Of a stretch of DNA of 64,000 nt, positions 1-10,642 are shown piece by piece. The notes below the pieces were generated by a model that did not search any database, was not told the origin of the DNA, and was given only the letters and a program-made list of their open reading frames with translations. The stretch lies in contig LNAC01000039.1 in the NCBI GenBank assembly GCA_002007465.1, positions 1,118,997 through 1,182,996 of the forward strand, given 5' to 3'. The translations under genes were made by a program, and so were the position numbers. The first letter of the stretch is position 1. Every line of letters begins with the position of its first letter. The DNA is from Ailurus styani. Lineage: Eukaryota; Chordata; Mammalia; Carnivora; Ailuridae.

Positions 1-1244
1 CATCTCTCTCATTTTCTCTCTCTTTTCCACCAAAACTAGATTTTTTTGCTCCACTTACACATAACTTATTTCAGACAGGACACCCCACCATTGCCCTAAC
101 ACTACACAACTGAGGCTAAGAAGATTCTGTGGGTTTCAGTTCCAAATTCCTGGGTCCAAGAGGATTATTGGTTCAGAAGGGAAAGATTTATGTGCTACTC
201 AGCCACACCGGACAGAGCAGACTCTTCGAGAACAGGCATGGACATATAGGAAAGCTAATCTATTATATTTGAGTAGTAGAAAAACAGTTATCAGTTATAT
301 ATATGTTGGGCTCTCGTAACACAAAATAGCTCTCCATAAATCAGCATTCCCATCACTGGCTTTCTATTACCTTCAACCTAACTGGCTGATTTGCAGTCCA
401 CTTGTATCCTGCCTTCTGCATCCACAACAGTGATGAACTCCACAGGCAGTGATGCTGAACCATCCTTGGCTTCTTGCCCCATTCACTGATTCCTGTCACG
501 AGCCCCCAGGTCTAACTCACCAAAGCACAACATTTCTGCTCACGTAAAATTCATCTCAAACATTACTTACTCCAGAAAAATAGTTGCAAACAAATATTTA
601 GGCTGATAGTTGGATTCAGATATTCTTGAACTTAAGGTAGAGTCCTGTTCCCTCAGACCCACCCTCCTCGTGCCCACACTTGCACGGCTAACCACGTCAA
701 CTTACAGGTGTCTCCCTTGTAGCACAATCTCCATTTCCTTACATTTTTATTTTTTCGTTTTTCTTTTAAAAAAAGGCAATATGAAAGATAAAAATGAAAC
801 TAACTTGTATAACTTCAATATTTCTGGTATAACACTGCCCTAGATATGTGTGGCTAGGTCACTTAGTCATGGAAGTTCACAGAATATAGGAGCTTGGTTT
901 TATGTATATCATTATATGGGTGCCCAAGAAATACTCAAGGGAATCCTTTACTGCCTCCACCAAATAAAAAATGTTGATGCAGGTCGTCTTTAGTTATCTT
1001 TTAGGAAAAGATGCTGTAGTCACAGTGGTTGTACCCCCAAGAAAGGGTACATGCGCGTTTTAGGATTGGGGGTGTGTGGTAGCTACTGGGAGCAAGAACT
1101 TGAGGTATCAGTGCCTATTTCCTTCCTAAGAATGGGAAGCTACTAAATGCATATAATAGCATGGACAAGTAATGTATAAATATTACACAAATATTCAAGT
1201 CCCATCTTAATGCAGTTATAAATGGAGGAGGAAGTAAACTCATA
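1..1244. other. No gene recognised
   Basis: No coding exon, RNA gene or recognisable repeat was found. The only open frame of note (610-843, 77 codons) is low complexity and matches no family I know. A T-rich stretch lies near 738-770. The sequence is CpG-poor, as expected for mammalian non-genic DNA. Confidence 0.6.
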
Positions 1245-1405
1245 GTGGTCGAGAGTTCAGATTCTGTGGTCAAAACCATCTGAACACAAACCCCAGTTGT
1301 GTGATCTTGGGCATAACCAATAATCTCTTCAAGCCTCAGTTTCCTCTTCTGTAAAAGGAAAATAAGAACAAATACCCATATAAGAGTTCAGTAAAATAAA
1401 CTAGC
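1245..1405 (+). mobile_element. MIR SINE fossil
   Basis: The order of MIR core phrases is preserved: 'gttcagattctgtgg', then 'ccccagttgtgtgatcttgggca', then 'cctcagtttcctcttctgtaaaa'. This tRNA-derived SINE is shared by all mammals, and its high divergence fits an ancient insertion. The match is judged by eye and the ends are approximate. Confidence 0.8.
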
Positions 1406-1744
1406 ATATTTCCTGTGCACAATAATTTTTAAAAAATGTATGCAGCTGTTATATTATAAAAGGCAGAGTGAAATAATGGTTTATTATACTTGTTCAAATA
1501 AAAAATATAGAAGAAAAGGGAGAGCAGTGATTACATCATTCATGAAGACACTTTTCTCCAGTCATCTTCTTTCACACAGCACAATTAACAAAGTTCTCAA
1601 TCTCCAATGTGATCTCTCTTTAAAAGATCGTTGCCCATTGCCATAAGCATCGAAACATGCCAGGATGAAGACTTGCCTTGATTGCTACATATCTTGATCA
1701 CCACATACACATACCCACACACTGGCACATACAGTAACAGCCTA
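1406..1744. other. No gene recognised
   Basis: AT-rich sequence with a 68-codon frame (1440-1646) that has no recognisable domain. I see no repeat or RNA signature. Confidence 0.55.
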
Positions 1745-3125
1745 CTGCCCCATTCCTTTGTTCCCCTTTACAAGAAAACTCTTCAAAACAACCTTCTATG
1801 TTCACTGACTCTACTCCCTCCCCTCCCACACTCTTCAACCCATTCCTATGGGTCTCTCATCAGCCCCCTTGCAGAAAAACTCATCACAATAAGCACCAGC
1901 CTCTATATGTCTTACATCCTTATTCACTCCTCAGGGATATCTTCTGGTCCCTGGCTTTATATTCCATAGCTTATGGTTTTCAATTTTTGTATTTTCAACA
2001 TTGACCATGTGGCTACTGTCCAGATTCATACATCTATCTTCCAACTAGACATTCCATCCTCTCATCTAATAGAAACCCCAAACTTAAAATGTTTACAACT
2101 GAGCACTTGATTCTCCAATCCTCCCCAAAGTCAGACTAAAAAGCCTTTACCTCTTTTGGTCTTATCCATCTCAGCCAATGGCAACTCTATCATTATCTTA
2201 CCAGTTGATCAGGCCAAAGCCTTCAAGCAAAGAGTGAAGCCTTGACTTCACTCTTTCTAGTACATCTCATAGCTAATCCTCCAGCAAATCCTGAGGGCCT
2301 TGTCTCCAAAATATACCCAGAATCTAACCACTTCTCACTTCTCACCACAAGACCCTCAATCCAAGCCACCATAATCTCTGGGTCATTACAAGTAGCCTAC
2401 TAGCTACTTTCTCTGCTGCCATCATCAGACAACATCATCCCAACATCATCTCTCACAGTAGCCAGAAGAAACTGTTTAAAACATGTCAGGACAACCTTCT
2501 GATTAAAATACTGGGGGGCTTTCCATTTCACTCAGAGGGAGTGATCTGGTCTTGGCTACCTCCATAAAATCTATTTACTATCAGCGTCCTTGCCCACTTG
2601 GCTACCTCAGCTGGCCATTGGAACTGCCTCCTGTTTCTCTGCTTCCCGTCTTGCCCCTCCTTCCCTCAGTCCTGCTCTGATCACATTGGTCTCCTCTCTG
2701 TTTCTTAAAAATCCTGAGCTCACCCTTTGCATTGGCCTTTTGCATTTGCTGTTCCCTCCGCCTAGAAAAATCTTTCCTCAGATAATCTATATGATTTATA
2801 CCCTCTCCTCCTCAGGTCCCTGCTTAAACATCACCTAACCAGAGGCACCTTCCTAAACCATCCTAAACAAAAAAGCAATATTTGTTCCAGTCATTTTCTA
2901 CCCTCTTAAACCACTTTATTTTTCTTCTTACCACATAAGAACACTAGACATACTCTATGTGTTTATTCATTTATTTATCTTCTCTCTGCCTCTGCATGAA
3001 TGCAAGCTTCATAAAGGCAAGGACTTAATTTTAATCACTGGTTTAGTCCCAGTGCATGAAATAGTGCCTGTCCAACAGTAAATGCTCAATATTTGCTGAA
3101 ATGAATATTTGCTGAATGAATGAAG
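1745..3125 (+). mobile_element. L2 LINE fragment with 3' end
   Basis: A long, diverged L2 copy in sense orientation. Recognisable blocks include 'gccaatggcaactctatcatt' near 2173, 'tctccaaaatatacccagaatct' near 2304, 'cattggccttttgcatttgctgttccctccgcc' split over 2730-2763, and the typical L2 3' end 'agtaaatgctcaatatttgctg...tgaatgaatga' at 3078-3124. The overlapping short frames at 1682-2838 are pieces of this element and not host genes. It is ancient and has no working ORF2. Confidence 0.8.
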
Positions 3126-3192
3126 TAGTCCTCTACTCAATGCAGTCTGTAGTAGGCAGCACAAGTTTTTAAAAAGAGGTTTTTAAAGGAGG

Positions 3193-3392
3193 CAGGGCAC
3201 CTGGGTGGCTCAGTGGGTTAAGCCTCTGCCTTTGGCTCAGGTCATGATCTCAGGGTCCTGGGATCGAGCCCAACATCGGGCTTTCTGCTCAGCAGGGAGC
3301 CTGCTTCTTCCTCTCTCTCTCTGCCTGCCTCTCTGCCTACTTGTGATCTCTCTCTCTCTGTCAAATAAATAAATACAATCTTTAAAAAAAAG
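3193..3392 (+). mobile_element. CAN-SINE (tRNA-derived)
   Basis: The tRNA-like head has a Pol III A box ('tggctcagtgggtta') and a B box ('ggatcgagccc'). A C/T-rich segment, 'aaataaataaatacaatctt' and an A-run follow. The 10-bp direct repeats 'ttaaaggagg' at 3183-3192 and 3393-3402 are the target-site duplication. The minus-strand frame at 3242-3448 is derived from this SINE. Confidence 0.95.
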
Positions 3393-3402
3393 TTAAAGGA
3401 GG

Positions 3403-4705
3403 AGATCAGACTTGGGTGAGTCAGGAAAAAAGGACAGTAAAACATCAATGAAATTGATTAATTGTCCAGTTAAAGCTGTCCACTAAAAGCTGCTTTTTCC
3501 ATTGCCGAAATTTCCAATCAAAGAATCACTCCACTGACTAAAACCTACACCAGGCTGAGTCATATAGGACATGCTGCCAGGCCAGTTTTTCTCCTGTGTG
3601 ACTGAATGACTCAAAGTGCCAATGATGTCGCAGGAATTCCACTTAGGAGTCTGGAATCAACTGTGGACTTCATTCAAGTATATCTTGCTTGACGTGGTTA
3701 ACTTGAAACTGTTCACTCCTTGAACAACATTGCTCCTGTATCTTTTGTCATCCACTTGGTGTGTGACTCATTTAAATGTTAACATTTTTAAGTGAAAATG
3801 CTTTGATGCTAAACAAAGCTTTTGAAGAATTTTAAATGTCTGGATATGATATTTTGGTGGGGGAGGCAACTTAAGACTCGCTAATCATAAACTAAATGTA
3901 CATTATTTAATTGAGTGCCAGGAGCCCAAACCTATTATTTAAGCATAAATACATCTTACCAAATGCTAAGTATTGTGGCATGCTATTTGAATATGTGTCC
4001 CATATTTTAATGAACCATACACTAAGCTTAGTTAGTTCTAAGACATAAAAATTTCCTTTCCCTCAGCCTGTACATAAAGTGAGATGAACAGTGGTGAAGT
4101 GTCCAACCCAGCACAAAAGGGTTAAGTTTTATTATGGTTATTTATTGTCATTATTATTTGTTTTGGGAAAATGCTTTTGTTTTAAAACTTTTAATGGGAT
4201 TTGCTACTATCTTCACAATTGGTTTAAAAGTCCATATTCATATTAAATGACCAGATATAAGTCCTTTGAATAAAAGGGCCAACGAATTAGTATTTCTAAA
4301 AATTCTTAGGGAAACAAAGGAAAGAAAGAAAGAAAATAGCTTATGTTGCCATAACCAAGTTAAAAAGAATAGATCTGGTTAGCCTCAAGAGATGCTATAA
4401 AATGGCACTGGCACTACTCCTTTGTGTAAGCTTTTGGACTTGCCTTAGGGAAGATATTAGCTTGTTCAATTTTCACCTCTAGAGATAAGAAGAGGAGGTG
4501 AGGAGTTTAGGATACACAGATAAACTATCTAAGACAGTTTCTTCAATTTCTCCAAACCTGAGATATTGGTTTACCACTTCCAGGAACACGTGCTTTTAGC
4601 TCTACAAAAATTAGACCATCCTGGCAATGAAGAGCCAAGAACTAGACACAGTAATGCATAGTACTGTGTTAAGTTCCTTAACAATATTAAGAGAAATTAC
4701 AACCT
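3403..4705. other. No gene recognised
   Basis: AT-rich unique-looking sequence. A short AAAG run lies at about 4318-4336. I saw no exon-like frame, RNA gene or named repeat. Confidence 0.55.
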
Positions 4706-4720
4706 CCAATATGATCGTGG

Positions 4721-4907
4721 GGTTTTTTTTAGATTTTATTTATTTATTTGACAGAGAGAGAGATCACAAGTGGGCAGAGAGGTGGGCAGAGGGAGAGGGG
4801 GAAGCAGGCTCCCTGCTGAGCAGAGAGCCCAATGTGGGCCTCGATCCCTGAGATCATGCCTGAGCTGAAGGCAGAGGCTTAACCCACTGAGCCATCCAGG
4901 AGCTCCC
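4721..4907 (-). mobile_element. CAN-SINE, antisense
   Basis: The reverse complement of the SINE is clear: T-run, 'agattttatttatttatttgacagagagag', 'gagcccaatgtgggcctcgatccc', and the head complement 'acccactgagcca' near 4882. Imperfect duplications ('ccaatatgat' at 4706-4715 and 'ccaacatgat' at 4906-4915) flank it, so it is moderately old. The plus-strand frame at 4627-4851 runs through it. Confidence 0.93.
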
Positions 4908-5129
4908 AACATGATGGTTTTAAAGGTGACATCTAACTATACTCAAAATCCTCTAGGTGGGTCTAAAATTCCCCTTAGGTAAAGAAAATTATCTTTTTTA
5001 TTCATTGACGGTATTTGTGTAACATTCTATAATCTCTCTCCCAATTATCCACAGAATTTCACAACTGAAAGTCTCAGTGAATCCACTTCTATTTAATCCA
5101 TAAGAAGGAACTGACCAGCTATAATGTGG

Positions 5130-5400
5130 TATGTTGCATACTGGGAGATTCAAAGACATAGTCCAGAAACTTCACAGAGCTCCCAGTCTGGAGAACAAAA
5201 TCTTTATCATAGTGCTACTAGGATCCAGGAAAGACTTTGTCATGTGTGCAAAGATGGGGCCATGGAACTGTGAATGTGGCTTTAGAGGGAGAAGGGGCAG
5301 CCAGGTTTGGGAAGGCTTTGCAAGAGAATCTTGAGAAATGAGTAGGAGGTGACCTGACAATAAAGATCTAGAAATGGAGGAGGAAGATGAGAAGGGAAAG
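5130..5400 (-). mobile_element. L2 fragment, antisense
   Basis: Phrases such as 'gacatagtccagaaac...cagagctcccagtctggag' and 'gaaggctttgcaagagaatcttgagaaatgagtaggagg' match the complement of the L2 3' portion. Frames here on both strands (5131-5334 and 5172-5435) are repeat shadows. Ends are approximate. Confidence 0.6.
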
Positions 5401-5405
5401 ATCAT

Positions 5406-5575
5406 CTGAACTGTACTGTCCAGTACTGTAGCCACTATTCACTTGTGCCTATTTCAATTAACTGAAAACTAATGAAATACAAATTTTAGTTTCTTGGTCA
5501 CACTAGCCACATTTCAAGTGCTCAATACCTACATGAGTCTAGTGTTGACCATATTGGACATCATTACAAAAAGTT
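5406..5575. mobile_element. hAT-type MITE-like fossil
   Basis: The left part reads 'ctgtactgtccagtactgtagccact' and the right part 'actagccacatttcaagtgctcaat...accatattggaca'. This is the mammalian non-autonomous hAT pattern with 'ctgtccaatacggtagccac' at both ends in inverted form. The exact subfamily is not assigned. Confidence 0.6.
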
Positions 5576-5579
5576 CTAC

Positions 5580-6747
5580 TGAAGAGCACTGGCTCTGAAC
5601 AAAAAGAAGAGCGACAGCACAGAGACCTAAGAGCAGGTGTTGGTGAGGATAAGTGTAGGTGGTTACGGCTGAAGGGCAGGCTATCCAGAGAAGGTACCCA
5701 GGTGATGAGGCAGGAGCCATAGGCCAGCGCAGACAGACCATGGGTTCCTTGGCTGATATCACAAAATGTAGAAGGATTCAAGTCCTAGAAAGTTCTGCCT
5801 CTCATTAGGAACCAGTCACTACAGCCCTGGAAAGTTGCATGGCCAGAACGTTTGAACAAGCATCCTTAGTTCACCAATTGTATATGAGAAACCATATGTC
5901 TTCTGGTAATGATGGCAACTTGCCACATCATGAAATCATTATTTTTCTTTGAAAAAAGGAGATTGAATTTTTTATTTGAGCATCTTATCCCCCTTTTTGT
6001 TTTTGATATATTAAAAAAACTGTGTAACATTTTGCACTTAACAAAAACTGAGTTTTTATAGTTTCTTGGGTCTATAACATGCAGATTTTGGTAGAGCTAA
6101 GTTTTGGCTATAGGAACACATGGTCATGCTATTAAGAATTCAAGAATAATTGTAGGTAGGCTCCATCCAACCTCACCAAGCATTTTTCCTCAAACAATTA
6201 AAGATCAAAATGAGACTTTAAAAACAATATAGATAAATTTAGGAATAAGTAGGAGTAGATCACTCATTTAGGATTCCCTCCCCTACAATCTTTGGCTTTC
6301 TTAGCAGACCGTATGAGGGCACAACAGGGCTGGGGTCAAACATCTGTCACTTAGCTCTATGGCTTTCATTCAGTCCCTTAACCTCTTCAACCTGTGCCTG
6401 CATCTGTAACAGAGTATGAAAAATGCTTCTCTCAAGATGTGGCAGAGTCTAATTAAGTTAAGATATGTAGCAGCAGTTAGCACATGAGATCACTCTGTGT
6501 GTTTATTGGGGAAGGTAAAGAGAAAGGGAGTGGTGGCTTGCCAGGCCATTTAAATATCTGATGAAGCTACAAGTCTGTCCTAATATTTCTGGCAGTATTT
6601 CCTGACATGGATTTTAAGGCTTATTACACCAAAAATGCACATCAAATATTATTAAGTAACAAAACCACAAAAAATAATAACTCATATCTATCCCAGGCAC
6701 AAGAGCCCAGCACTTACAAGGCTTTCATGAAAATGCATGTTTATCAT
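5580..6747. other. No gene recognised; faint MIR-like stretch
   Basis: Mostly unassigned sequence. Around 6335-6415, 'cacttagctctatggctttcattcagtcccttaacctcttc' loosely resembles the MIR core in sense orientation but is too diverged to call. Two overlapping frames (5529-5781, minus) show no domain. Confidence 0.45.
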
Positions 6748-6982
6748 GGATGTTCCCAAACTTTCCCATTCATGGTACAGTAATTTTTTTCACAGGGTCC
6801 CACACCAAAATGCATAACTAACATTTTTATTTATTAAGTAGTTAGGGCCAAATAACACACTATAATGATTCACACAGTGTTCAACAGATATTTCCTAAGA
6901 AAATTTAAAATAAGCCACAGCACCCTTATGACTTCATTGTAGCATCCAGGGCACCTTGGTATGTAGTTTGGGAACCATGGGT
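6748..6982. mobile_element. hAT-type non-autonomous DNA transposon fossil
   Basis: The terminal phrases are inverted repeats of each other: 'ttcccaaactttcccattcatgg' near 6751 and 'gtagtttgggaaccatgg' near 6963. Between them is an A/T-rich body with 'ggtcccacaccaaaatgcata'. The ends and lack of coding capacity fit a MITE-like hAT derivative; the family name is left open. Confidence 0.6.
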
Positions 6983-7009
6983 TTAGTACTTTACACTTTA
7001 TAAAGCACT

Positions 7010-7175
7010 TTCACAGCCATCAACTCACTTATCTTCCCCACAAGCCCAATGAGAAATGGAGTAGATGAGAAAATTAAGACTACAAAAGAATGCATTCAAG
7101 ATTTCATAGTTAGGAAGTTGCAAGTCAAGACACAAGTTAATTGGGTTCTGACTCCAGAGTCTTCCTCCTGATCTG
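7010..7175 (-). mobile_element. MIR, antisense
   Basis: Complement-strand MIR phrases occur in order: 'tttataaagcactttcacagccatcaactcactt', 'gatgagaaaattaagac', 'gttctgactccagagtct'. An ancient, diverged copy. Confidence 0.65.
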
Positions 7176-7324
7176 TAAGCTGTTTCTTCCTCCATCAGAA
7201 TGTCAATGGCATCTTTTATTAATCTTCACTATTTTTTGGTATCATTTCCCCTGAAAATTTAGTAAATTGAGATACTCAAGAAATATTTCCATGCTAGGAT
7301 GCTCCTTTTCAAATTTATATTTTA

Positions 7325-7539
7325 TTTTATTTTATTTTATTTTATTTTTTTAAAGATTTTATTTATTCATTTGACACAGAGAGAGAGATTACAAGTAGGC
7401 GGAGAGGCAGGCAGAGAGAGAGGAGGAGGCAGGCTCCCTGCGGAGCAGAGAGCCCGATGCGGGCCTCGATCCCAGGACCCTGGGATCATGACCTGAGCCG
7501 AAGGCAGCGGCTTTAACCCACTGAGCCACCCAGGCGCCC
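7325..7539 (-). mobile_element. Young CAN-SINE, antisense
   Basis: A nearly intact SINE with a (TTTTA)n-expanded tail, 'aaagattttatttattcatttgaca', and the head complement 'acccactgagccacccaggcgcc'. A perfect 16-bp target duplication, 'tcaaatttatatttta', lies at 7309-7324 and 7540-7555. The exact duplication indicates a recent insertion. The plus-strand frame at 7299-7496 is SINE-derived. Confidence 0.97.
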
Positions 7540-7724
7540 TCAAATTTATATTTTAATGCCTCAACTAGACAAAGTGATATACTGAAATTTTTCTTACAGG
7601 AAATGAACGTCTACCAAACAAAACAAAACAAAACAGTAGCAGGTGTATTCATGTTTCAGAAGAAAGCAAGGCACAGGTTTTCAGATGAAATAAGAGAAAA
7701 GCTGTCATGCAAATTACAAAATGA

Positions 7725-7744
7725 AAATAATAATAATAATAATA
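7725..7744 (+). repeat. (AAT)n microsatellite
   Basis: About seven uninterrupted AAT units. A minus-strand frame (7649-7840) reads this as poly-tyrosine and is not a gene. Confidence 0.9.
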
Positions 7745-7900
7745 GCAGCTACCAGTTACTAAAAGGTTAAAATGTGCCAGGCACCTTACTAAATGATTTA
7801 CAAAAATTAAACCTTTCCAATAACTCTGCGGTATGGACATGATTATGATTCACATTTTAAAAGGTGGGAAACTTGAGGACAGAAGAGGAACTTAACCAAT
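7745..7900 (-). mobile_element. MIR, antisense
   Basis: 'aaaatgtgccaggcaccttactaaatgatttacaaaaattaaacctttcc' and 'cacattttaaaaggtgggaaacttgagg' follow the complement of MIR in order, immediately after the AAT run. Confidence 0.7.
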
Positions 7901-7909
7901 ATACTAGTG

Positions 7910-8001
7910 AAAAAGAGCTGGAATAACAAAAACAATCTTTAAAAAGAAAACAAGTTGGAGGACACATACAACCTGATTTTAAGATTTACTCTAAAGTTAC
8001 T
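7910..8001 (+). mobile_element. Older L1, 5' piece (split by younger L1)
   Basis: 'ctggaataacaaaaacaatctttaaaaag' and 'aagttggaggacacatacaacctgattttaagatttact' are L1 ORF2 DNA in sense orientation. The same element resumes at 9497, continuing 'ctctaatccagacagtgtgatattggca'. The young L1 inserted between the two pieces. Confidence 0.85.
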
Positions 8002-9011
8002 ATAGAGTTGAGGGTCCATATCTGATCCCTCTACTCTGTTCCATTGGTCTATGTGTCTGTTTTTGTGCCAGTACCATGCTAACTTGGTGATCACAGCTTT
8101 GTAATAAAGCTTGAAATCAGGCAAAGTGATGCCCCCAGCTTTGTTTTTCTTTTTCAACATTTCCTTAGTGATTCGGGGTCTTTTCTGGTTCTAAACAAAT
8201 TTTAGGGTTGTTTGTTCCAGCACTTTGAAAAATGCTGGTGGAATTTTGATCGGGATGCCATTGAAAGTATAGATTGCTCTGGGCAGTATAGACATTTTAA
8301 CAATGTTTATTCTCCCAATCCATGAGTATGGAATGCTTTTCCATCTTTTTGTGTCTTCTTCAATTTCTTTCATGAGCGTTCTGTAGTTCCTCGAATACAG
8401 ATCCTTTACCTCTTTGGTTAGGTTTATTCCAAGGTATCTTATGGTTCCTGGTGATATGGTAAATGGAATCAAGTCTCTAATTTCCCTTTCTATATTTTCA
8501 TTGCTAGTGTAGAAGAAAGCAACTGATTTCTGTGTATTGACTATGTATCCTGCCACATTACTGAATTCCTGTATGAGTTCTAGTAGTTTGGGTGTGGAGT
8601 CTTTTGGGTTTTCCATATAAAGTATCATGTCATCTACAAAGAGAGAGAGTTTGACTTCTTCTTTGCCAATTTAAATAGCTTTTATTTCTTTTTGTTGTCT
8701 GACTGCTGTTGCTAGGACTTCTAGCACTATGTTGAACAACAGTGGTGAGAATGGGCATCCTTGTCATGTTCTTGATCTCAGTGGGAAGACTGTCAGTTTT
8801 TCCCCATTGAGAATGATATTTGCTGTGGGTTTTTCATAGATAGATTTTATGAAGTTGAGGAATGCTCCCTCTATCCCTATACTTTAAAGAGTTTTAATCG
8901 GGAACGGATGCTGTATTTTGTCAAATGCTTTTTCTGCATCACTTGAGAGGACCATGTGGTTCTTCTCTTATTGATTTGTTCTATCACATTGATTGATTGC
9001 AAATGTTGAAC
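8002..9011 (-). pseudogene. L1 ORF2 reverse-transcriptase remnant
   Basis: Read on the minus strand, this encodes the palm/thumb part of LINE-1 ORF2. The catalytic [F/Y]xDD motif appears as F-V-D-D just upstream of the methionine at 8626-8628. Downstream lie the L1-typical 'WYW' and 'DQWNR' motifs (8020-8110). The frame is broken by an in-frame TAA at 8671-8673 where a Gln codon is usual, and by a TAG at 8188-8190 where a Trp codon is usual. A TGA further upstream also interrupts it. It cannot make ORF2 protein and is a passenger of the inverted L1 arm. Confidence 0.9.
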
Positions 9012-9486
9012 AATCGCCAAACTGTGGAAAGAGCCAAGATGTCCTTCAGCAGATGAATGGATAAAGATGTGGTCCATATATACAATAGAATATTATGCAG
9101 CCATCAGAAAGGATGAATACCCAACTTTTATATCAACATGGACGGGACTGGAAAGGATTATGCTGAGTGAAATAAGTCAAGCAGAGAAGGTCAATTATCA
9201 TATGGTTTCACTTATTTGTAGAGCATAAGGAATAACATGGAGTACATTAGGAGAAGGAAAGGAAAAGTGAATTGGGGTAAATTGGAGGAGGAGATGAAGT
9301 ATGAAAGACTACGGACTCTGAGAAACAAACTAAAGGTTTTGGAGGGGAGGAGGATGGGGCGATAGGTGAGCCTGGTGGTGGGTATTAAGGAGGGCACATA
9401 TTGTATGGAGTACCAGGTGTGGTACCTAAACAATGAATCTTGGAACACTGAAAAAAATAAAATTAAGATGTTAAAAACAATAAAAA
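8002..9486 (+). mobile_element. Younger L1 with 5' inversion (twin priming)
   Basis: Bases 8002 to about 9011 are L1 ORF2 in antisense. From about 9012 ('aatcgccaaactgtggaaagagcc') the sequence switches to the sense ORF2 end and carnivore-type 3' UTR, ending in an A-rich tail at 9450-9486. A perfect 10-bp target duplication, 'taaagttact', lies at 7992-8001 and 9487-9496. The two arms do not meet at the same ORF2 point, so several hundred bases of L1 are missing at the junction. This is the standard product of twin-primed reverse transcription. The strand given is that of the 3' end. Confidence 0.93.
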
Positions 9487-10642
9487 TAAAGTTACTCTAA
9501 TCCAGACAGTGTGATATTGGCACAAGGATAAAGAGTTTAATGGAATAAGATACAGCCCATAAACAGATCCACTCGGTGGGTCAATTATTTTTGACAAAGG
9601 TGCCAAGGCAATTGAATGGCACAAGTTCAGTCTTTTCAACAAATGGTGATGGAACATCCATAGGTGAAAATGAACCCTAACCCACACCTGGAAACACATA
9701 TAACAAATTCATAGATCACAGACCTAAATGTTAAATCTAAAACTATAAAACTTCTAGAAGAAAAAATACAAGAAAACTTCCTGTGACCTCAGGACAAGCA
9801 AAGATTTATTAAGTCACAAAAAGCAAGATATATAAAAAAGAAAAAGGGTAATAAATGGGATTTCATCAAAATTTAAAAGATACTTTCAATACAGTTAAAA
9901 GCCACAGACTGGCAGAAGAGGTTTGTGACACATACCTGATAGAGAACTTGCATCCAGAATTTACAGAGAATTCTCAAAACCCACTAATAAGAGAACAAAC
10001 AACTCGGTTTTAAAATAAGTGAAAGTTTGAACAGAAAGCTCACCAAAGAAAATATATGGATGGGAAATAAGCACAAGAAAATGCTCAGAATTACTTATAA
10101 TTAGAGGAATGCCAATTAAAACCGCAATGAGATACCATTACACAGCTATTAGAATGACTAAACTTTGGGGCACCTGGGTGGCTCAGTGGGTTAAAGCCTC
10201 TGCCTTCAGCTCAGGTCATGATTTTGGGGTCCTGGGATCGGGGCCTGCATTGGGCTCCCTGCTCGGCGGGGAGCCTGCTTCCTCCTCTCTCTCTGCCTAC
10301 TTGTGATCTGATCTCTCTCTCTCTCTGTGTCAAATAAACAAATAAAATCTTTAAAAAAAAAAAAAAGAATGACTAAACTTTGTAAAACTGACACAATGCT
10401 AGTTCTTGTAAAGTTGCCCGTATACTCACCATAATCCTACTCCTAGGTATTTACCCCTCAGAAAATGAAAACATATGTCTGCCCAAAGACAAAGGTTATA
10501 ATAGCTTTATTCATAACCACCAAAAAAACTGTAAACAACACGAAGCCCTTTACCTTGTAAGTGAATAAACAAATTCTGTTAAATCTATACTATAGAATAT
10601 TACTCAGCAAAAAAAGGAATAAATAACTGATACATGCAGTGT
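9487..10642 (+). mobile_element. Older L1, 3' piece (interrupted by a SINE)
   Basis: Continuation of the older L1: 'cagacagtgtgatattggcacaagg', 'aaaactataaaacttctagaagaaaa', 'gggatttcatcaaaatttaaaag', 'gaatgccaattaaaaccgcaatgagataccatta', then after the SINE 'cataatcctactcctaggtatttacc'. It fades out near 10642 without a clear tail. Its divergence places it well before the L1 and SINE that interrupt it. Confidence 0.85.
10167..10365 (+). mobile_element. CAN-SINE nested in old L1
   Basis: Full SINE with A box, B box, C/T tract, 'caaataaacaaataaaatcttt' and a 14-base A-run. A perfect 16-bp duplication 'agaatgactaaacttt' lies at 10151-10166 and 10366-10381. The L1 sequence reads through when the SINE and one repeat are removed, which proves the order of insertion. 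Frames at 10109-10306 (+) and 10206-10394 (-) are SINE-derived. Confidence 0.97.

Noticed and set aside
10167..10245. tRNA-like A and B boxes suggesting tRNA genes
   Set aside because: They belong to CAN-SINE heads; no cloverleaf with intact acceptor and anticodon arms was seen.
10206..10394. SINE-internal frames on both strands, here and at 3242, 4627, 7299, 28619, 28793, 41291, 48364, 48448, 54163 and 62423
   Set aside because: They repeat the same peptide phrases because all are translations of CAN-SINE copies.
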